NCBI GenBank assembly: GCA_049516595.1
Contig: JBEKSY010000011.1
Location: 1-64,000 of the forward strand
Length of the DNA stretch: 64,000 nucleotides
Direction of reading: 5' to 3'
Source: JBEKHT01 sp049516595
Lineage (GTDB): Bacteria > Chloroflexota > Anaerolineae > Anaerolineales > RBG-16-64-43
A model generated the notes under the pieces. It did not search any database, was not told the DNA's origin, and saw only the letters and a list, made by a program, of their open reading frames with translations. Shown here piece by piece: positions 55,045-62,363 of this stretch; within the stretch, counting starts at the first letter, position 1; each line of letters opens with the position of its first letter. The position numbers were made by a program, and so were the translations under genes.

Positions 55045-55341
55045 ATGGAATTCGAATTCGGGGAGGGCGACTCGGAAGAGGCTTACTACGACCCCAAGGC
55101 CTCACTCAGGCATGGCCCTGCGGTTGACAAGGGATTCAGAAAGGTAATGGGAAAGATAGATGCGGCCAATGACGAGCAAGATCTTCGAGCGCTGAAAGGT
55201 TTGCACTATCACAAATTGGAGGGAAATCGAAGTCACCAGCACGCCCTAAACGTCACTGACCAATGGAGACTTGTCGTAGAGCGCATTGAGGAAAAGGGAC
55301 GGACGAGGCTGCTAATTGTCTCGCTTGAGGACTACCACTAA
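55045..55341 (+). CDS. higB: HigB-like toxin (RelE/ParE superfamily)
   Basis: 98 residues. The core matches plasmid-maintenance-killer (HigB) toxins: DKGFRKVMGKIDAAN, LKGLHYHKLEGNRSHQHALN, TDQWRLVVERIEE and a final strand LLIVSLEDYH with the conserved His near the end. Members are ribosome-dependent mRNA endonucleases. The N-terminus (MEFEFGEGDSEEAYYD) is longer than usual. The stop TAA overlaps the first ATG of the next frame (TAATG), the toxin-first order typical of HigBA. A palindrome lies upstream. Confidence 0.8.
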   Translation: MEFEFGEGDSEEAYYDPKASLRHGPAVDKGFRKVMGKIDAANDEQDLRALKGLHYHKLEGNRSHQHALNVTDQWRLVVERIEEKGRTRLLIVSLEDYH

Positions 55342-55358
55342 TGGCTAAGGAGGAACCC

Positions 55359-56492
55359 ATGGGAGATCGAAGGCCGGCAGAGGTCTTTCATCCGGGCGAA
55401 CACCTGCTCGATGAATTGGAGGCGCGCGGCTGGACGCAGACCGAGTTCGCCGAGATCATCGGTCGCCCTCTTCGGCTTGTGAATGAAATCATCAATGGGA
55501 AGAGGGGGATTACCCCCGAAACCGCCAGGGAATTCGCTGCTGCACTGGGGACTAGCGCAGAGTTCTGGATGAACCTGGATTCAGCCTACCATCTGTGGAA
55601 GGCGAGAGAGGATGTTTCTCCAATCGAGCATCGGGCCAGAATGCGAAGCCAGTATCCCGTTCGCGATATGGCCCTTCGAGGGTGGATTCGTCCCTCCGAG
55701 GATGCTCAGGTAATGGAAAGTCAATTGCTCAGGTTCTTTGAAGTGGGTTCTCTGGCGGACCAACCAAAGTACGCGCACACGGCTGCCCCGAGGCGCTCCG
55801 ACGCCGAGGGTGCAGGAATGAGCCCAATTCAGATGGCTTGGTTGTACAGGGTAAAGCATATTGCCGACACCATGCAGGTCCCGCGGTATTCCGCTAAGGG
55901 ATTGAGGGCCGCCCTGGAGCCATTGAAAGCCTATAGGGAGGCCCCGGAGGAAATCCGACACATTCCGAGGTTGCTAGCACAGAATGGGGTGTGCCTTGTC
56001 ATTGTAGAGCCATTGCCTTCCTCCAAGATTGACGGTGTTTGCTTGTGGCTCGACAATTCTCCGGTAATAGGCTTGTCCCTTAGGTTTGATCGGATCGACA
56101 ACTTCTGGTTTGTGCTGCGACATGAAATCGAACACATTCTCAACCGAGACGGGAGGGACTCGGCAATAGTAGATTCTGAGGTCTTCGAAGAGTCGGGAGC
56201 GAAGGATTTGCCACCCCAGGAGAATGCGGCAAATGCGGCAGCGGCGGAATTCTGCGTTCCCCAACAGGAGCTCAGTGACTTCATGCTGGGTGGGGGACCG
56301 CTCTTCTCGCGCAAGCGAGTAGTAGCCTTCGCGAGGAGTCTGGGACTTCATCCAGGGCTAGTTGTGGGGCAGCTTCAGCGCCGGACTGAGCGCTATGATT
56401 TGTTTCGTCAGATGCTTGTGCCCATTCGAAGCACGATCACACCTGTAGCGATGACGGACGGGTACGGTCACGCCTGCCCAGTCCTGGTCTGA
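55359..56492 (+). CDS. higA: HigA-like antitoxin with ImmA/IrrE metallopeptidase domain
   Basis: 377 residues. The N-terminal XRE helix-turn-helix of the HigA type (FHPGEHLLDELEARGWTQTE, then RPLRLVNEIINGKRGITPET) is followed by a linker and a C-terminal ImmA/IrrE-like domain with the zinc motif LRHEIEHILN (HExxH, about 255). The Ser/Ala-rich region NAANAAAAEFCVPQQEL follows. ATG 55359 is chosen because AAGGAGG lies five bases upstream; ATG 55341 would overlap the toxin stop. It should neutralise the toxin and repress the operon. Long HigA proteins with a peptidase domain are known but less common than the short form. Confidence 0.83.
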   Translation: MGDRRPAEVFHPGEHLLDELEARGWTQTEFAEIIGRPLRLVNEIINGKRGITPETAREFAAALGTSAEFWMNLDSAYHLWKAREDVSPIEHRARMRSQYPVRDMALRGWIRPSEDAQVMESQLLRFFEVGSLADQPKYAHTAAPRRSDAEGAGMSPIQMAWLYRVKHIADTMQVPRYSAKGLRAALEPLKAYREAPEEIRHIPRLLAQNGVCLVIVEPLPSSKIDGVCLWLDNSPVIGLSLRFDRIDNFWFVLRHEIEHILNRDGRDSAIVDSEVFEESGAKDLPPQENAANAAAAEFCVPQQELSDFMLGGGPLFSRKRVVAFARSLGLHPGLVVGQLQRRTERYDLFRQMLVPIRSTITPVAMTDGYGHACPVLV

Positions 56493-56513
56493 GGCTGGGA
56501 AGGAGTACATCCG

Positions 56514-57025
56514 ATGGCCGACTATGCGAAGCAATTGCAGCGGATTGTGAGAGAATACCGCCAGGACGGTCAGGAATGGCCCGCCAGCACAAAGGAGATT
56601 GCCCGGTGGGTTATCAGAACCCACAGGTATGATCTCCGAGCCCCGGCGATTGAGAAGATACTCGCCCGAGACATGCGCAAGCCATGCGTGAAGAGTACCT
56701 CACCGACTCGAGGGGCAGGCGCGTTTGTGCGAAGCATCCGGCAGAGGTAAGGCGTGGCTGTGAGCAGACAATGCTATGGAACGATATTCGCACGGCGCCA
56801 CGCAGTCATATGGCAATGGCCTTTCAGTTGCGCCGAAATCACATCGTAGAAGAATGCCGTCAGACAAAGGCTGACGTGGACAGCTACAACGATTTGCACC
56901 CCAGCGAGCAGCCAATCCAAATGGTGTTGGATTTCACCAGAGATGTCGAGGAACTGGAGGTACTTGAGAGGTTGAATGAGATTGAGGAGGAGGGGGCGTT
57001 CGAGGAAATCGATGCGGTCGCCTAG
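56514..57025 (+). pseudogene. Frameshifted gene of an unknown mobile-element-associated family
   Basis: Two overlapping frames appear to be one protein. The first (from ATG 56514, with AAGGAG upstream) reads MADYAKQLQRIVREYRQDG and continues to ILARDMRK. The second (from 56684) continues MREEYLTDSRGRRVCAKHP, then TMLWNDIRTAPRSHMAMAF, VDSYNDLHP and an acidic tail to 57025. Joining them near 56681 by restoring one base gives a single product of about 170 residues resembling a family of uncharacterised proteins I associate with mobile elements. It is either a real single-base deletion or a sequencing error. I know of no function. Confidence 0.55.
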
Positions 57026-57291
57026 TCACTTTTCTTCCAGCGTGCTCTCGCAGCAATCCTTGCGATTTCCTGGCGGCGCTTGGCCGACAGCTTCGCAGCC
57101 CTAGCCTTTCCGCCCTTCTTCCCTCCCAGACGACCTAGCGCCTGCGCGTGGGGGTTTTTCCTCTCCTCGGTGGGCTCGGCCTCGTCCGCGATTGGCCTTT
57201 CTGGCTCAGGCGGAGCCTCCTCCGCCACGATCTCCGCGGCCAAGACGTTCGGATCATCCCTTGGGCGCTTCTTGCTTGAACGCTTTGGCAT
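57022..57291 (-). CDS. Small basic Lys/Ala/Gly-rich protein, unknown function
   Basis: 89 residues. N-terminal MPKRSSKKRPRDDP, an acidic and Pro-rich middle (APPEPERPIADEAEPTEE), then ALGRLGGKKGGKARAAKLS, QEIARIAARARWKKSD. The C-terminal half resembles short basic proteins of the GGxKGGxARA type, probably nucleic-acid-binding. It lies just inside the right terminal repeat and is transcribed toward the TA genes, its stop overlapping the end of the frameshifted gene by four bases. The function is unknown; a role in mobility is possible but unproven. Confidence 0.65.
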   Translation of the reverse strand: MPKRSSKKRPRDDPNVLAAEIVAEEAPPEPERPIADEAEPTEERKNPHAQALGRLGGKKGGKARAAKLSAKRRQEIARIAARARWKKSD

Positions 57292-57334
57292 GCGCCTACT
57301 CTAGCCCGAACGCCGCGTCAAGGCAAGCGCCGAT

Positions 57335-57352
57335 TCAAACTGACCCACTACC
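57335..57352 (-). repeat. Right terminal inverted repeat
   Basis: TCAAACTGACCCACTACC, the exact inverse complement of the left end at 54086-54103. It marks the right boundary of the TA-carrying element. Confidence 0.85.
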
Positions 57353-57499
57353 TCCAATTGCCATTCCGCACGCCGCCTCGACGCGTTGGGGACGGTGCGG
57401 CCGGGTGATCCCACCCATGCCGAGAGGGGGCCGGCGGGGAGGCCAGCGGCGGGCTCTCCCACCGGGCGGTCGGCTGTGTGCCCCGGATCAGGAGATTTG

Positions 57500-58309
57500 A
57501 TGGAGATCCTGTGTTTCGTTGCCCATCCCGACGATGAAACCGTGTTCTTTGGCGGAACCATGGCGCTCCTCGCGCAGGGCGGGGTGGCGGTGCACGTGGT
57601 CAGCGCAACCCGAGGCGAGGGGGGAGAAGCCGGCGAGCCGCCCGTCTGCGCTCGCAGCGAGCTGGGCTCCGTGCGGGAGAGGGAGATGCGCTGTGCCGTC
57701 GAAGCTCTGGGCGCCCGCTCCCTGTCGTTCCTCGGATACCGCGACCCCGAGATGAAAAGCAGCGAGGAGTTCTTCCCATTCACCGACCATCCGGAGGAGG
57801 CGGCGGAAAGGCTGGCCGCCCTCTTGCGCGTCCACAGGGTTTCGGCGGTTGTCACCCACGGCTCGACCGGGGAGTATGGGCACCCGGCCCACCAGCTGGC
57901 CCACCAAGTGGCGCGCCTTGCGGTGGAGCGGGTGGCGAGTGGACCCGCGCTCTACGGGTTCAGCGCCTTCTTCCCCGCGCACCCTCGCCCGCGCCTGAGC
58001 AACGCCCAGGACCCGGCGGACTTCGTCCTGGATTTGGGTCCCGTCTGGGAGCATAAACTGGCCGCGGCGCGATGCTATGTCACCCAGGCGCCGGTCTTCG
58101 TCCGCCGCATTTCCCGCGAGCGCGGATACCCGGTGCCTCTGGAACAGGCTTTGATGCCCCGGGAGTCCCTCCATCGCTTCCTTCCCGGTCCCCTGGCGCG
58201 AGAGCAGGTGGGCGGAGAGCCGGGAGGGGATCCGCTGGCCGACTGGATCGAGGAGAACCTGCGCGACTCCCTGGTCATTCCCCAGGGCGGGACGACGGCG
58301 GCAGGCTGA
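57500..58309 (+). CDS. PIG-L family deacetylase
   Basis: 269 residues. Zinc-binding motif VAHPDDETVFFGG at residues 7-19 and the second ligand region HGSTGEYGHPAHQLAHQV (about 120-137). Family members remove acetyl groups from N-acetylglucosaminyl lipids, mycothiol or bacillithiol precursors, or N-acetyl sugars. AGGAG lies seven bases before ATG 57500; the frame is open upstream to 57386. It follows the mobile element by 147 bases. Role could be sugar deacetylation or thiol biosynthesis; context does not decide. Confidence 0.87.
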   Translation: MEILCFVAHPDDETVFFGGTMALLAQGGVAVHVVSATRGEGGEAGEPPVCARSELGSVREREMRCAVEALGARSLSFLGYRDPEMKSSEEFFPFTDHPEEAAERLAALLRVHRVSAVVTHGSTGEYGHPAHQLAHQVARLAVERVASGPALYGFSAFFPAHPRPRLSNAQDPADFVLDLGPVWEHKLAAARCYVTQAPVFVRRISRERGYPVPLEQALMPRESLHRFLPGPLAREQVGGEPGGDPLADWIEENLRDSLVIPQGGTTAAG

Positions 58310-58321
58310 AGGGCTGTTCTT

Positions 58322-59008
58322 TCAGAGCAGCGCCTTCGCCTCCTTCCAGATGCGGTCGAACATCGGCCGGGTGAGGCGCCCGGTCTGGGTGTTTTGACGG
58401 CTGGGATGATAGGAAGCAATCAGCCAGGGGAGCCCATCTCCCAGAGGATAGCGGGCGCCGTGGGCGAAAGCCAGCCTGCTGGTCTCAAAGCCCCGGTCGC
58501 GGTAGAGGCGCAAGATCTGGTCGAAGGCCATGCGCCCCAGGGCCACCAGGACCTGCAGGCGCGGCAGCCAGTCCATCTCCCTCTGAAGGAACGGCAGGCA
58601 ATTGGTGATTTCCTGCGTCGTGGGTTTGTTCTCGGGAGGCGCGCACCGGCACAACGCGGAAATGAACACGCGCTGCAAGGAAAGCCCATCTTCCCGCTCG
58701 GTCGAGGTCGGTTGGCTGGCCAGCCCAGCGCGATGCAAGGCCGCATACAGGAATTCCCCCGAGGCGTCGCCGGTGAACATCCGCCCGGTTCGGTTCGAAC
58801 CGTGCGCGCCGGGCGCCAGGCCCACGGCCAGGATCCGGGCCTCCCGGTCGCCGAAGCCCGAGACCGGTTTTCCCCAATAGGTCCAGTCTCGAAAAGCGCG
58901 GCGTTTGGTCCGGGCGACCTGCTCCCGCCAGCTCACGAGCCGCGGACACTTGCGACAGGCAAGGATCGTTTGATTGAGCTGATCCCATTCGGGGTTGAGC
59001 GAGGCCAT
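58322..59008 (-). CDS. Uracil-DNA glycosylase family protein (UDGb/type 5-like)
   Basis: 228 residues. N-terminal Cys cluster of a likely FeS site (LACRKCPRLVSWREQ), motif 1 VGLAPGAHGSNRTGRMFTGD (about 65-84) with EFLYAAL, a Cys pair in ALCRCAPPENK, NCLPFL and motif 2 ASYHPSRQNTQTGRLT (about 198). GLAPGAHGxNRTGRxFTGD is the hallmark of family 5 enzymes, which lack the usual polar catalytic residue and remove uracil and other deaminated bases. ATG 59008 is preferred; the frame opens at 59038. It lies 19 bases downstream of the C45-type gene on the same strand. Confidence 0.9.
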   Translation of the reverse strand: MASLNPEWDQLNQTILACRKCPRLVSWREQVARTKRRAFRDWTYWGKPVSGFGDREARILAVGLAPGAHGSNRTGRMFTGDASGEFLYAALHRAGLASQPTSTEREDGLSLQRVFISALCRCAPPENKPTTQEITNCLPFLQREMDWLPRLQVLVALGRMAFDQILRLYRDRGFETSRLAFAHGARYPLGDGLPWLIASYHPSRQNTQTGRLTRPMFDRIWKEAKALL

Positions 59009-59027
59009 GGGCGGGATTGCGGGGGAT

Positions 59028-60107
59028 CTAGGACTCAAGGCAATAGGTGTAGTACTGACCCTCGCAGGGATTGCCCCAGGCGACGTGCATCTGCTTTTCG
59101 GTCAGGTCGATGATCATGGAGCAAATGGTCTTTTGGCGGTCCAGCGGGTTGTCGTCGATCGCCTCGTGGGAACAGACGGAATTGGGGTAGTTGACGTGAT
59201 CCCGCAGGATCTCCTGCAGGGATTGGATGTTGTGGCGGGGGCGATGGCGCAGGAGCCGCTGGGCGCGGAAGTAGCGCACCCGCGAGCCGATCAGGAGGTC
59301 GGAGCTGCTCTCCAGGCGGGCCATGTGCCGGCTGAGGTAATGGTTCGTGTGGACCAGGTTCCCGTTTCCGGCATAGGCAATGGAGTGGTGGCGGGCCGAC
59401 ACCTCGACGTTATAGGCTTCGCCGCTGGAATGCACCAGGAAGTGGTTGTATCCGGCCGCGCGATGAGGGGTGAGCGTAGTGTAGATGGCATCCGATATCG
59501 TGCGCGACGCAAGCACGCCGCGCGAAACAAAGATGCGGGGCACCCCCACGCGCACGTCGCTGGGGTACACCGAGTCGCAGCATTGAGCGATGCCGGCCGA
59601 GTTAAACCCGATGTTCGGGAGCAGCGCCCCGTAGGTCATGGCCAGGAAGGCCGGCTCCCCTTCGGGTTGGGCATGCACCAGGAACACCTCGTCCTCGTCC
59701 TCCGGGATCCAGTCTTCGTTGTGGGCGACCAGGACATGGCCATTCTGGCTGTGATCTTCGTTGACCATGAAGGTGGTGCAGCCCAACAGATGAAGGGCGT
59801 CGACCGTGATGGCCTCCAGACAGTTGAGCACCATGACCTCGTCGATTTCGACTTCGGCCCCCTCCGCCACAGCGCGCAGTTCCTCCAGGTAGCGGGGGGT
59901 GTGCTCCTGGCTGAAGGGTTCATACTTCCGGGCCTGAAGGAGGGCGTCCGTCCAGCTGAGGTGGACCTGGTCGTAGGTGGAATCGAGGAACTGGCGCACG
60001 TTGCCGATCATGCGCTTGATCGAGGCGCTGCGCTTGCGCCCCAGTTCCATGCCCATCTCCGTGGGCGTGCCGCCAATGCGGATTAGAGGAAGCTGTCCTT
60101 CATGCAT
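59028..60107 (-). CDS. C45 peptidase/acyl-CoA:6-aminopenicillanate acyltransferase-like protein
   Basis: 359 residues. N-terminal nucleophile family related to isopenicillin-N acyltransferase. The motif LLGCTTFMVNEDHSQNGHVL (about 107-126) carries the Cys that would become the N-terminal nucleophile, followed by VAHNEDW, a typical pair of landmarks. Also GFNSAGIAQCCDSV and THNHY-like VHTNHYL. Bacterial members hydrolyse or transfer acyl chains from amides, including choloylglycine-like substrates. No penicillin-type pathway is present. It shares a 476-base divergent region with FTR1. Substrate unknown. Confidence 0.82.
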   Translation of the reverse strand: MHEGQLPLIRIGGTPTEMGMELGRKRSASIKRMIGNVRQFLDSTYDQVHLSWTDALLQARKYEPFSQEHTPRYLEELRAVAEGAEVEIDEVMVLNCLEAITVDALHLLGCTTFMVNEDHSQNGHVLVAHNEDWIPEDEDEVFLVHAQPEGEPAFLAMTYGALLPNIGFNSAGIAQCCDSVYPSDVRVGVPRIFVSRGVLASRTISDAIYTTLTPHRAAGYNHFLVHSSGEAYNVEVSARHHSIAYAGNGNLVHTNHYLSRHMARLESSSDLLIGSRVRYFRAQRLLRHRPRHNIQSLQEILRDHVNYPNSVCSHEAIDDNPLDRQKTICSMIIDLTEKQMHVAWGNPCEGQYYTYCLES

Positions 60108-60583
60108 AACGTCTTGCCTTGTTGCAAAGAGTGCTGAGGGAAGGCGAGGCTGCGCAACAAGCAGTGGCGGGATTATACGGCCCGGAGAACCGCACGGTCA
60201 ACAAGGGGCGGAACTAGCATTCTTGCGCTCCGGCGATGATACGCAAGATCGGTGGCATCGCCTGCTATTTGGGCCGAGACCCAAGCGACGGGAAAAGCAT
60301 GCAGCTTCTGAGCAAATCGGCCGTGCGAGCAAAAGGGGGAGTTGGGTCCCGCAGGGGGCAACCTGCAATCCTGCCGCCGTTTCTGGCGCTTTTCCTGCTC
60401 AGGACGATCGGGCAGTCAAATCATCATGAAGCGCCAAGGCTGCGGAACCAGGAAAGAACCTCCAAGCCCCAGACCCTGGCGTGGGTCGTCCTCTTAGCAA
60501 TATTCTCCATATGTAGATCCTATTCCTCCGGCTTTATGATTGCCCCCGTCCAAGGTTGGCCCCAGGGTGAGGAGATCTTCCGG
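60108..60583. other. Divergent intergenic region with an inverted repeat
   Basis: 476 bases between the C45-type gene (-) and FTR1 (+). Contains CTTGTTGC (60118-60125) and its inverse GCAACAAG (60154-60161) with 28 bases between, close to the C45-type start. The + strand frame is open back to 60236 but its translation has no homology before the first FTR1 helix. Confidence 0.4.
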
Positions 60584-61432
60584 ATGGGTTGGATGTTCTG
60601 GCTCAGCACGTTGCCGGCGCTACTGATCGGACTTCGAGAGGGACTGGAGGCCGCCCTGGTCGTGGGCATTGTCTTGGGCGTGCTTGCGCGAGCAGGACGG
60701 CCACACTTAGCGGCTCCCGCTTGGCTGGGGGTTGGCTCGGCGGTAGCCGTGAGCGGGATCACGGCGGCAATGCTCCAAGGGCTGGGGACGTCCTTGCAAG
60801 GGTCGTCCGAGGCGATCTTCGAAGCGCTCACGATGCTTTTGGCCGCGGCCTTGCTCAGCTGGATGATCTTCTGGATGAGCCGCGTGGGAAAGAACCTCAG
60901 CTCCAGCTTGGCGGACGAGGCGCGCAGGGCCATCTCTCGGAAACAAGGCTGGGGGGTTTTTGCAATCACTTTCTTTTCCGTGCTGAGGGAGGGGGTCGAG
61001 ACCGCGTTGTTCCTTGTCGCTGCGGCCTTCCGTGCCTCCCCGCAGGAGACGCTGGTCGGTGGAGGGTTGGGTTTGGCGCTGGCCGCCTGCCTCGGCTGGG
61101 GACTCTTTGCCACGGCGCTGCGCCTCAACCTGCGAAGCTTCTTTTCCGCAAGCGGCGCTCTGCTCTTGCTCTTCGCCGCGGGGCTGGTTGGCCACAGCAT
61201 CCAAGAGTTCAACCAGGCCGGCTGGGTCCCGGCCATCATTGATCCCCTTTGGAATACGAACGGGTGGGTGAACGAGACCTCGTTCACGGGACAGATTCTC
61301 AAGGCTCTTTTCGGGTACAGCGGTTCGCCCTCCCTCACCCAGGTTCTGGCCTACCTGGTCTACTTTGCCGGCGTATCCTTCGCGGTTCTGCGGGGCCGAG
61401 TGGGGGGAGCGCGCGAGGCGAAGCGCGCCTGA
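60584..61432 (+). CDS. FTR1-family high-affinity iron permease
   Basis: 282 residues, seven transmembrane segments. The two iron-passage motifs are present in helices 1 and 4: GLREGLEAALVVGI (about 15) and SVLREGVETALFLV (about 134). FTR1/EfeU transports ferric iron across the cytoplasmic membrane, usually after oxidation by a partner; no EfeO or EfeB lies next to it. ATG 60584 has GAGGAG eight or nine bases upstream and puts the REGLE motif at its usual depth; ATG 60593 is also possible. A stem-loop 27 bases after the stop may end its transcript. Confidence 0.87.
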   Translation: MGWMFWLSTLPALLIGLREGLEAALVVGIVLGVLARAGRPHLAAPAWLGVGSAVAVSGITAAMLQGLGTSLQGSSEAIFEALTMLLAAALLSWMIFWMSRVGKNLSSSLADEARRAISRKQGWGVFAITFFSVLREGVETALFLVAAAFRASPQETLVGGGLGLALAACLGWGLFATALRLNLRSFFSASGALLLLFAAGLVGHSIQEFNQAGWVPAIIDPLWNTNGWVNETSFTGQILKALFGYSGSPSLTQVLAYLVYFAGVSFAVLRGRVGGAREAKRA

Positions 61433-61458
61433 GCTTCCAAAGGACGGGAGGCGTAACC

Positions 61459-61482
61459 AGCAGATGGCCATCGCCATCTGCT
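61459..61482 (+). terminator. Stem-loop after FTR1, terminator-like
   Basis: Perfect 10-bp stem AGCAGATGGC/GCCATCTGCT with loop CATC, followed by TTGTCGAT instead of a pure T-tract. It begins 27 bases after the FTR1 stop and ends seven bases before the group II intron. Confidence 0.55.
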
Positions 61483-61489
61483 TGTCGAT

Positions 61490-62134
61490 GTACGCCCAGC
61501 ATGGGCGCTGACTAGGAAGGTGAAAGTTCTTCCCGGGGGTTGATGGCACCAACCGTAGCCAAGGGCAAGGGCGTCGCCGCGAGGCGGGGTCCGGAGGAAG
61601 CCGGAGGCAAAACCGTGACCTGAGGGACACGAACCCGATCAGAGGCCGTGAGCTCGGACGAGTGGGCATCGGACCACGAAGTCCAGGCCATCAAGGGGCA
61701 AAGCGGTAAATCGGGCAGGGATGCGGGGACAGCCAACGCTCTTATCTGGGGAGACCTGTCGCTATGCCAAGATACATGGCAACCTCGGCTGAGAAGCCGG
61801 GCTGAAGCGACAGGGGTCAGCCGAGGCCATAGTACCGGTTAGGTCGCAGGTATCCACCGGGAAGGGCCGAACGGTGAATGTGCCTGGAGTGGAAAGTTCG
61901 TGGAACGAACAAAGAAGGCCGCTTTCCCCGAATGGGGATACTGCTGGTGGGGCGAAGGCGGTGAAGCCGCTGGGCTCCTGCCAGAGGGCCGAGTCGTTCC
62001 CGGCACGGACCGCTAACAAGGGCTCGAGGGCTAAGGCTCGTTTGGTGCCCTGACGTTCACCGAACCGCCGGATGCGGACCCGCATGTCCGGTGGTGTGAG
62101 AGGGGGAGCGGGCGACCTGCTCTCCCTACTCAAT
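61490..62134 (+). mobile_element. ORF-less group II intron
   Basis: 645-base ribozyme without a reverse transcriptase gene. The 5' end GTACG approximates GUGYG. Domain I-like sequence follows (CCCAGCATGGGCGCTGACTA, then AACCGTAGCCAAGGGCAAGG). Domain V is at 62064-62095: 9-bp lower helix (62064-62072 with 62087-62095), two-base bulge TG at 62085-62086, 4-bp upper helix, loop GACC, and a CGC catalytic triad facing GTG. Domain VI follows: a 12-bp stem (62101-62112 with 62116-62127), then GAG/CTC pairing with A62128 bulged as the branch point, and the 3' end AT at 62134. The RT domain is absent, so mobility would need a protein in trans. The non-GNRA loop may weaken activity. Confidence 0.82.
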
Positions 62135-62363
62135 TGTTTCCGCAGCGAGCCCCAGGCGGGTGGTCGTGATCTCCACCCGCCGTTCGCAACTTGCGAGCCG
62201 CTTTCTTTCAGAAGGCGCCATGTCCTCGGGCTGGATCGGGGCCGTTTCACCGACAGGCTTCTCGAGTCGACGGCTCGAACTTTCCGGGATCTGAAATGGG
62301 CTATGATTGCGGAGTGCCTGCTATCCTGACCACCTCGGCCCGGATAAGCAGGGAGCCCCGCTT

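Larger units (their letters stand above)
54086..57352. mobile_element. IS1-family-like element with toxin-antitoxin passenger genes
   Basis: 3.27-kb segment bounded by perfect 18-bp inverted repeats and holding an IS1-family-like transposase (-), a HigB-like toxin, a HigA-ImmA antitoxin, a frameshifted unknown gene and a small basic protein gene (-). No second inverted repeat was found directly behind the transposase gene, so the passenger genes lie within the element. The bases outside the repeats (GTGCGATTG on the left, TCCAATTGC on the right) give no convincing target duplication. Base composition from 54950 to 57020 is visibly more AT-rich than the flanks. Confidence 0.75.

Noticed and set aside
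54086..57352. Target-site duplication around the IS
   Set aside because: The nine bases on each side do not match; a shared ATTG-like stretch is in the wrong register.
61648..61842. 64-codon frame inside the intron as a possible reverse transcriptase fragment
   Set aside because: It falls in conserved intron RNA (domain I-like sequence) and shows no RT or maturase motif.
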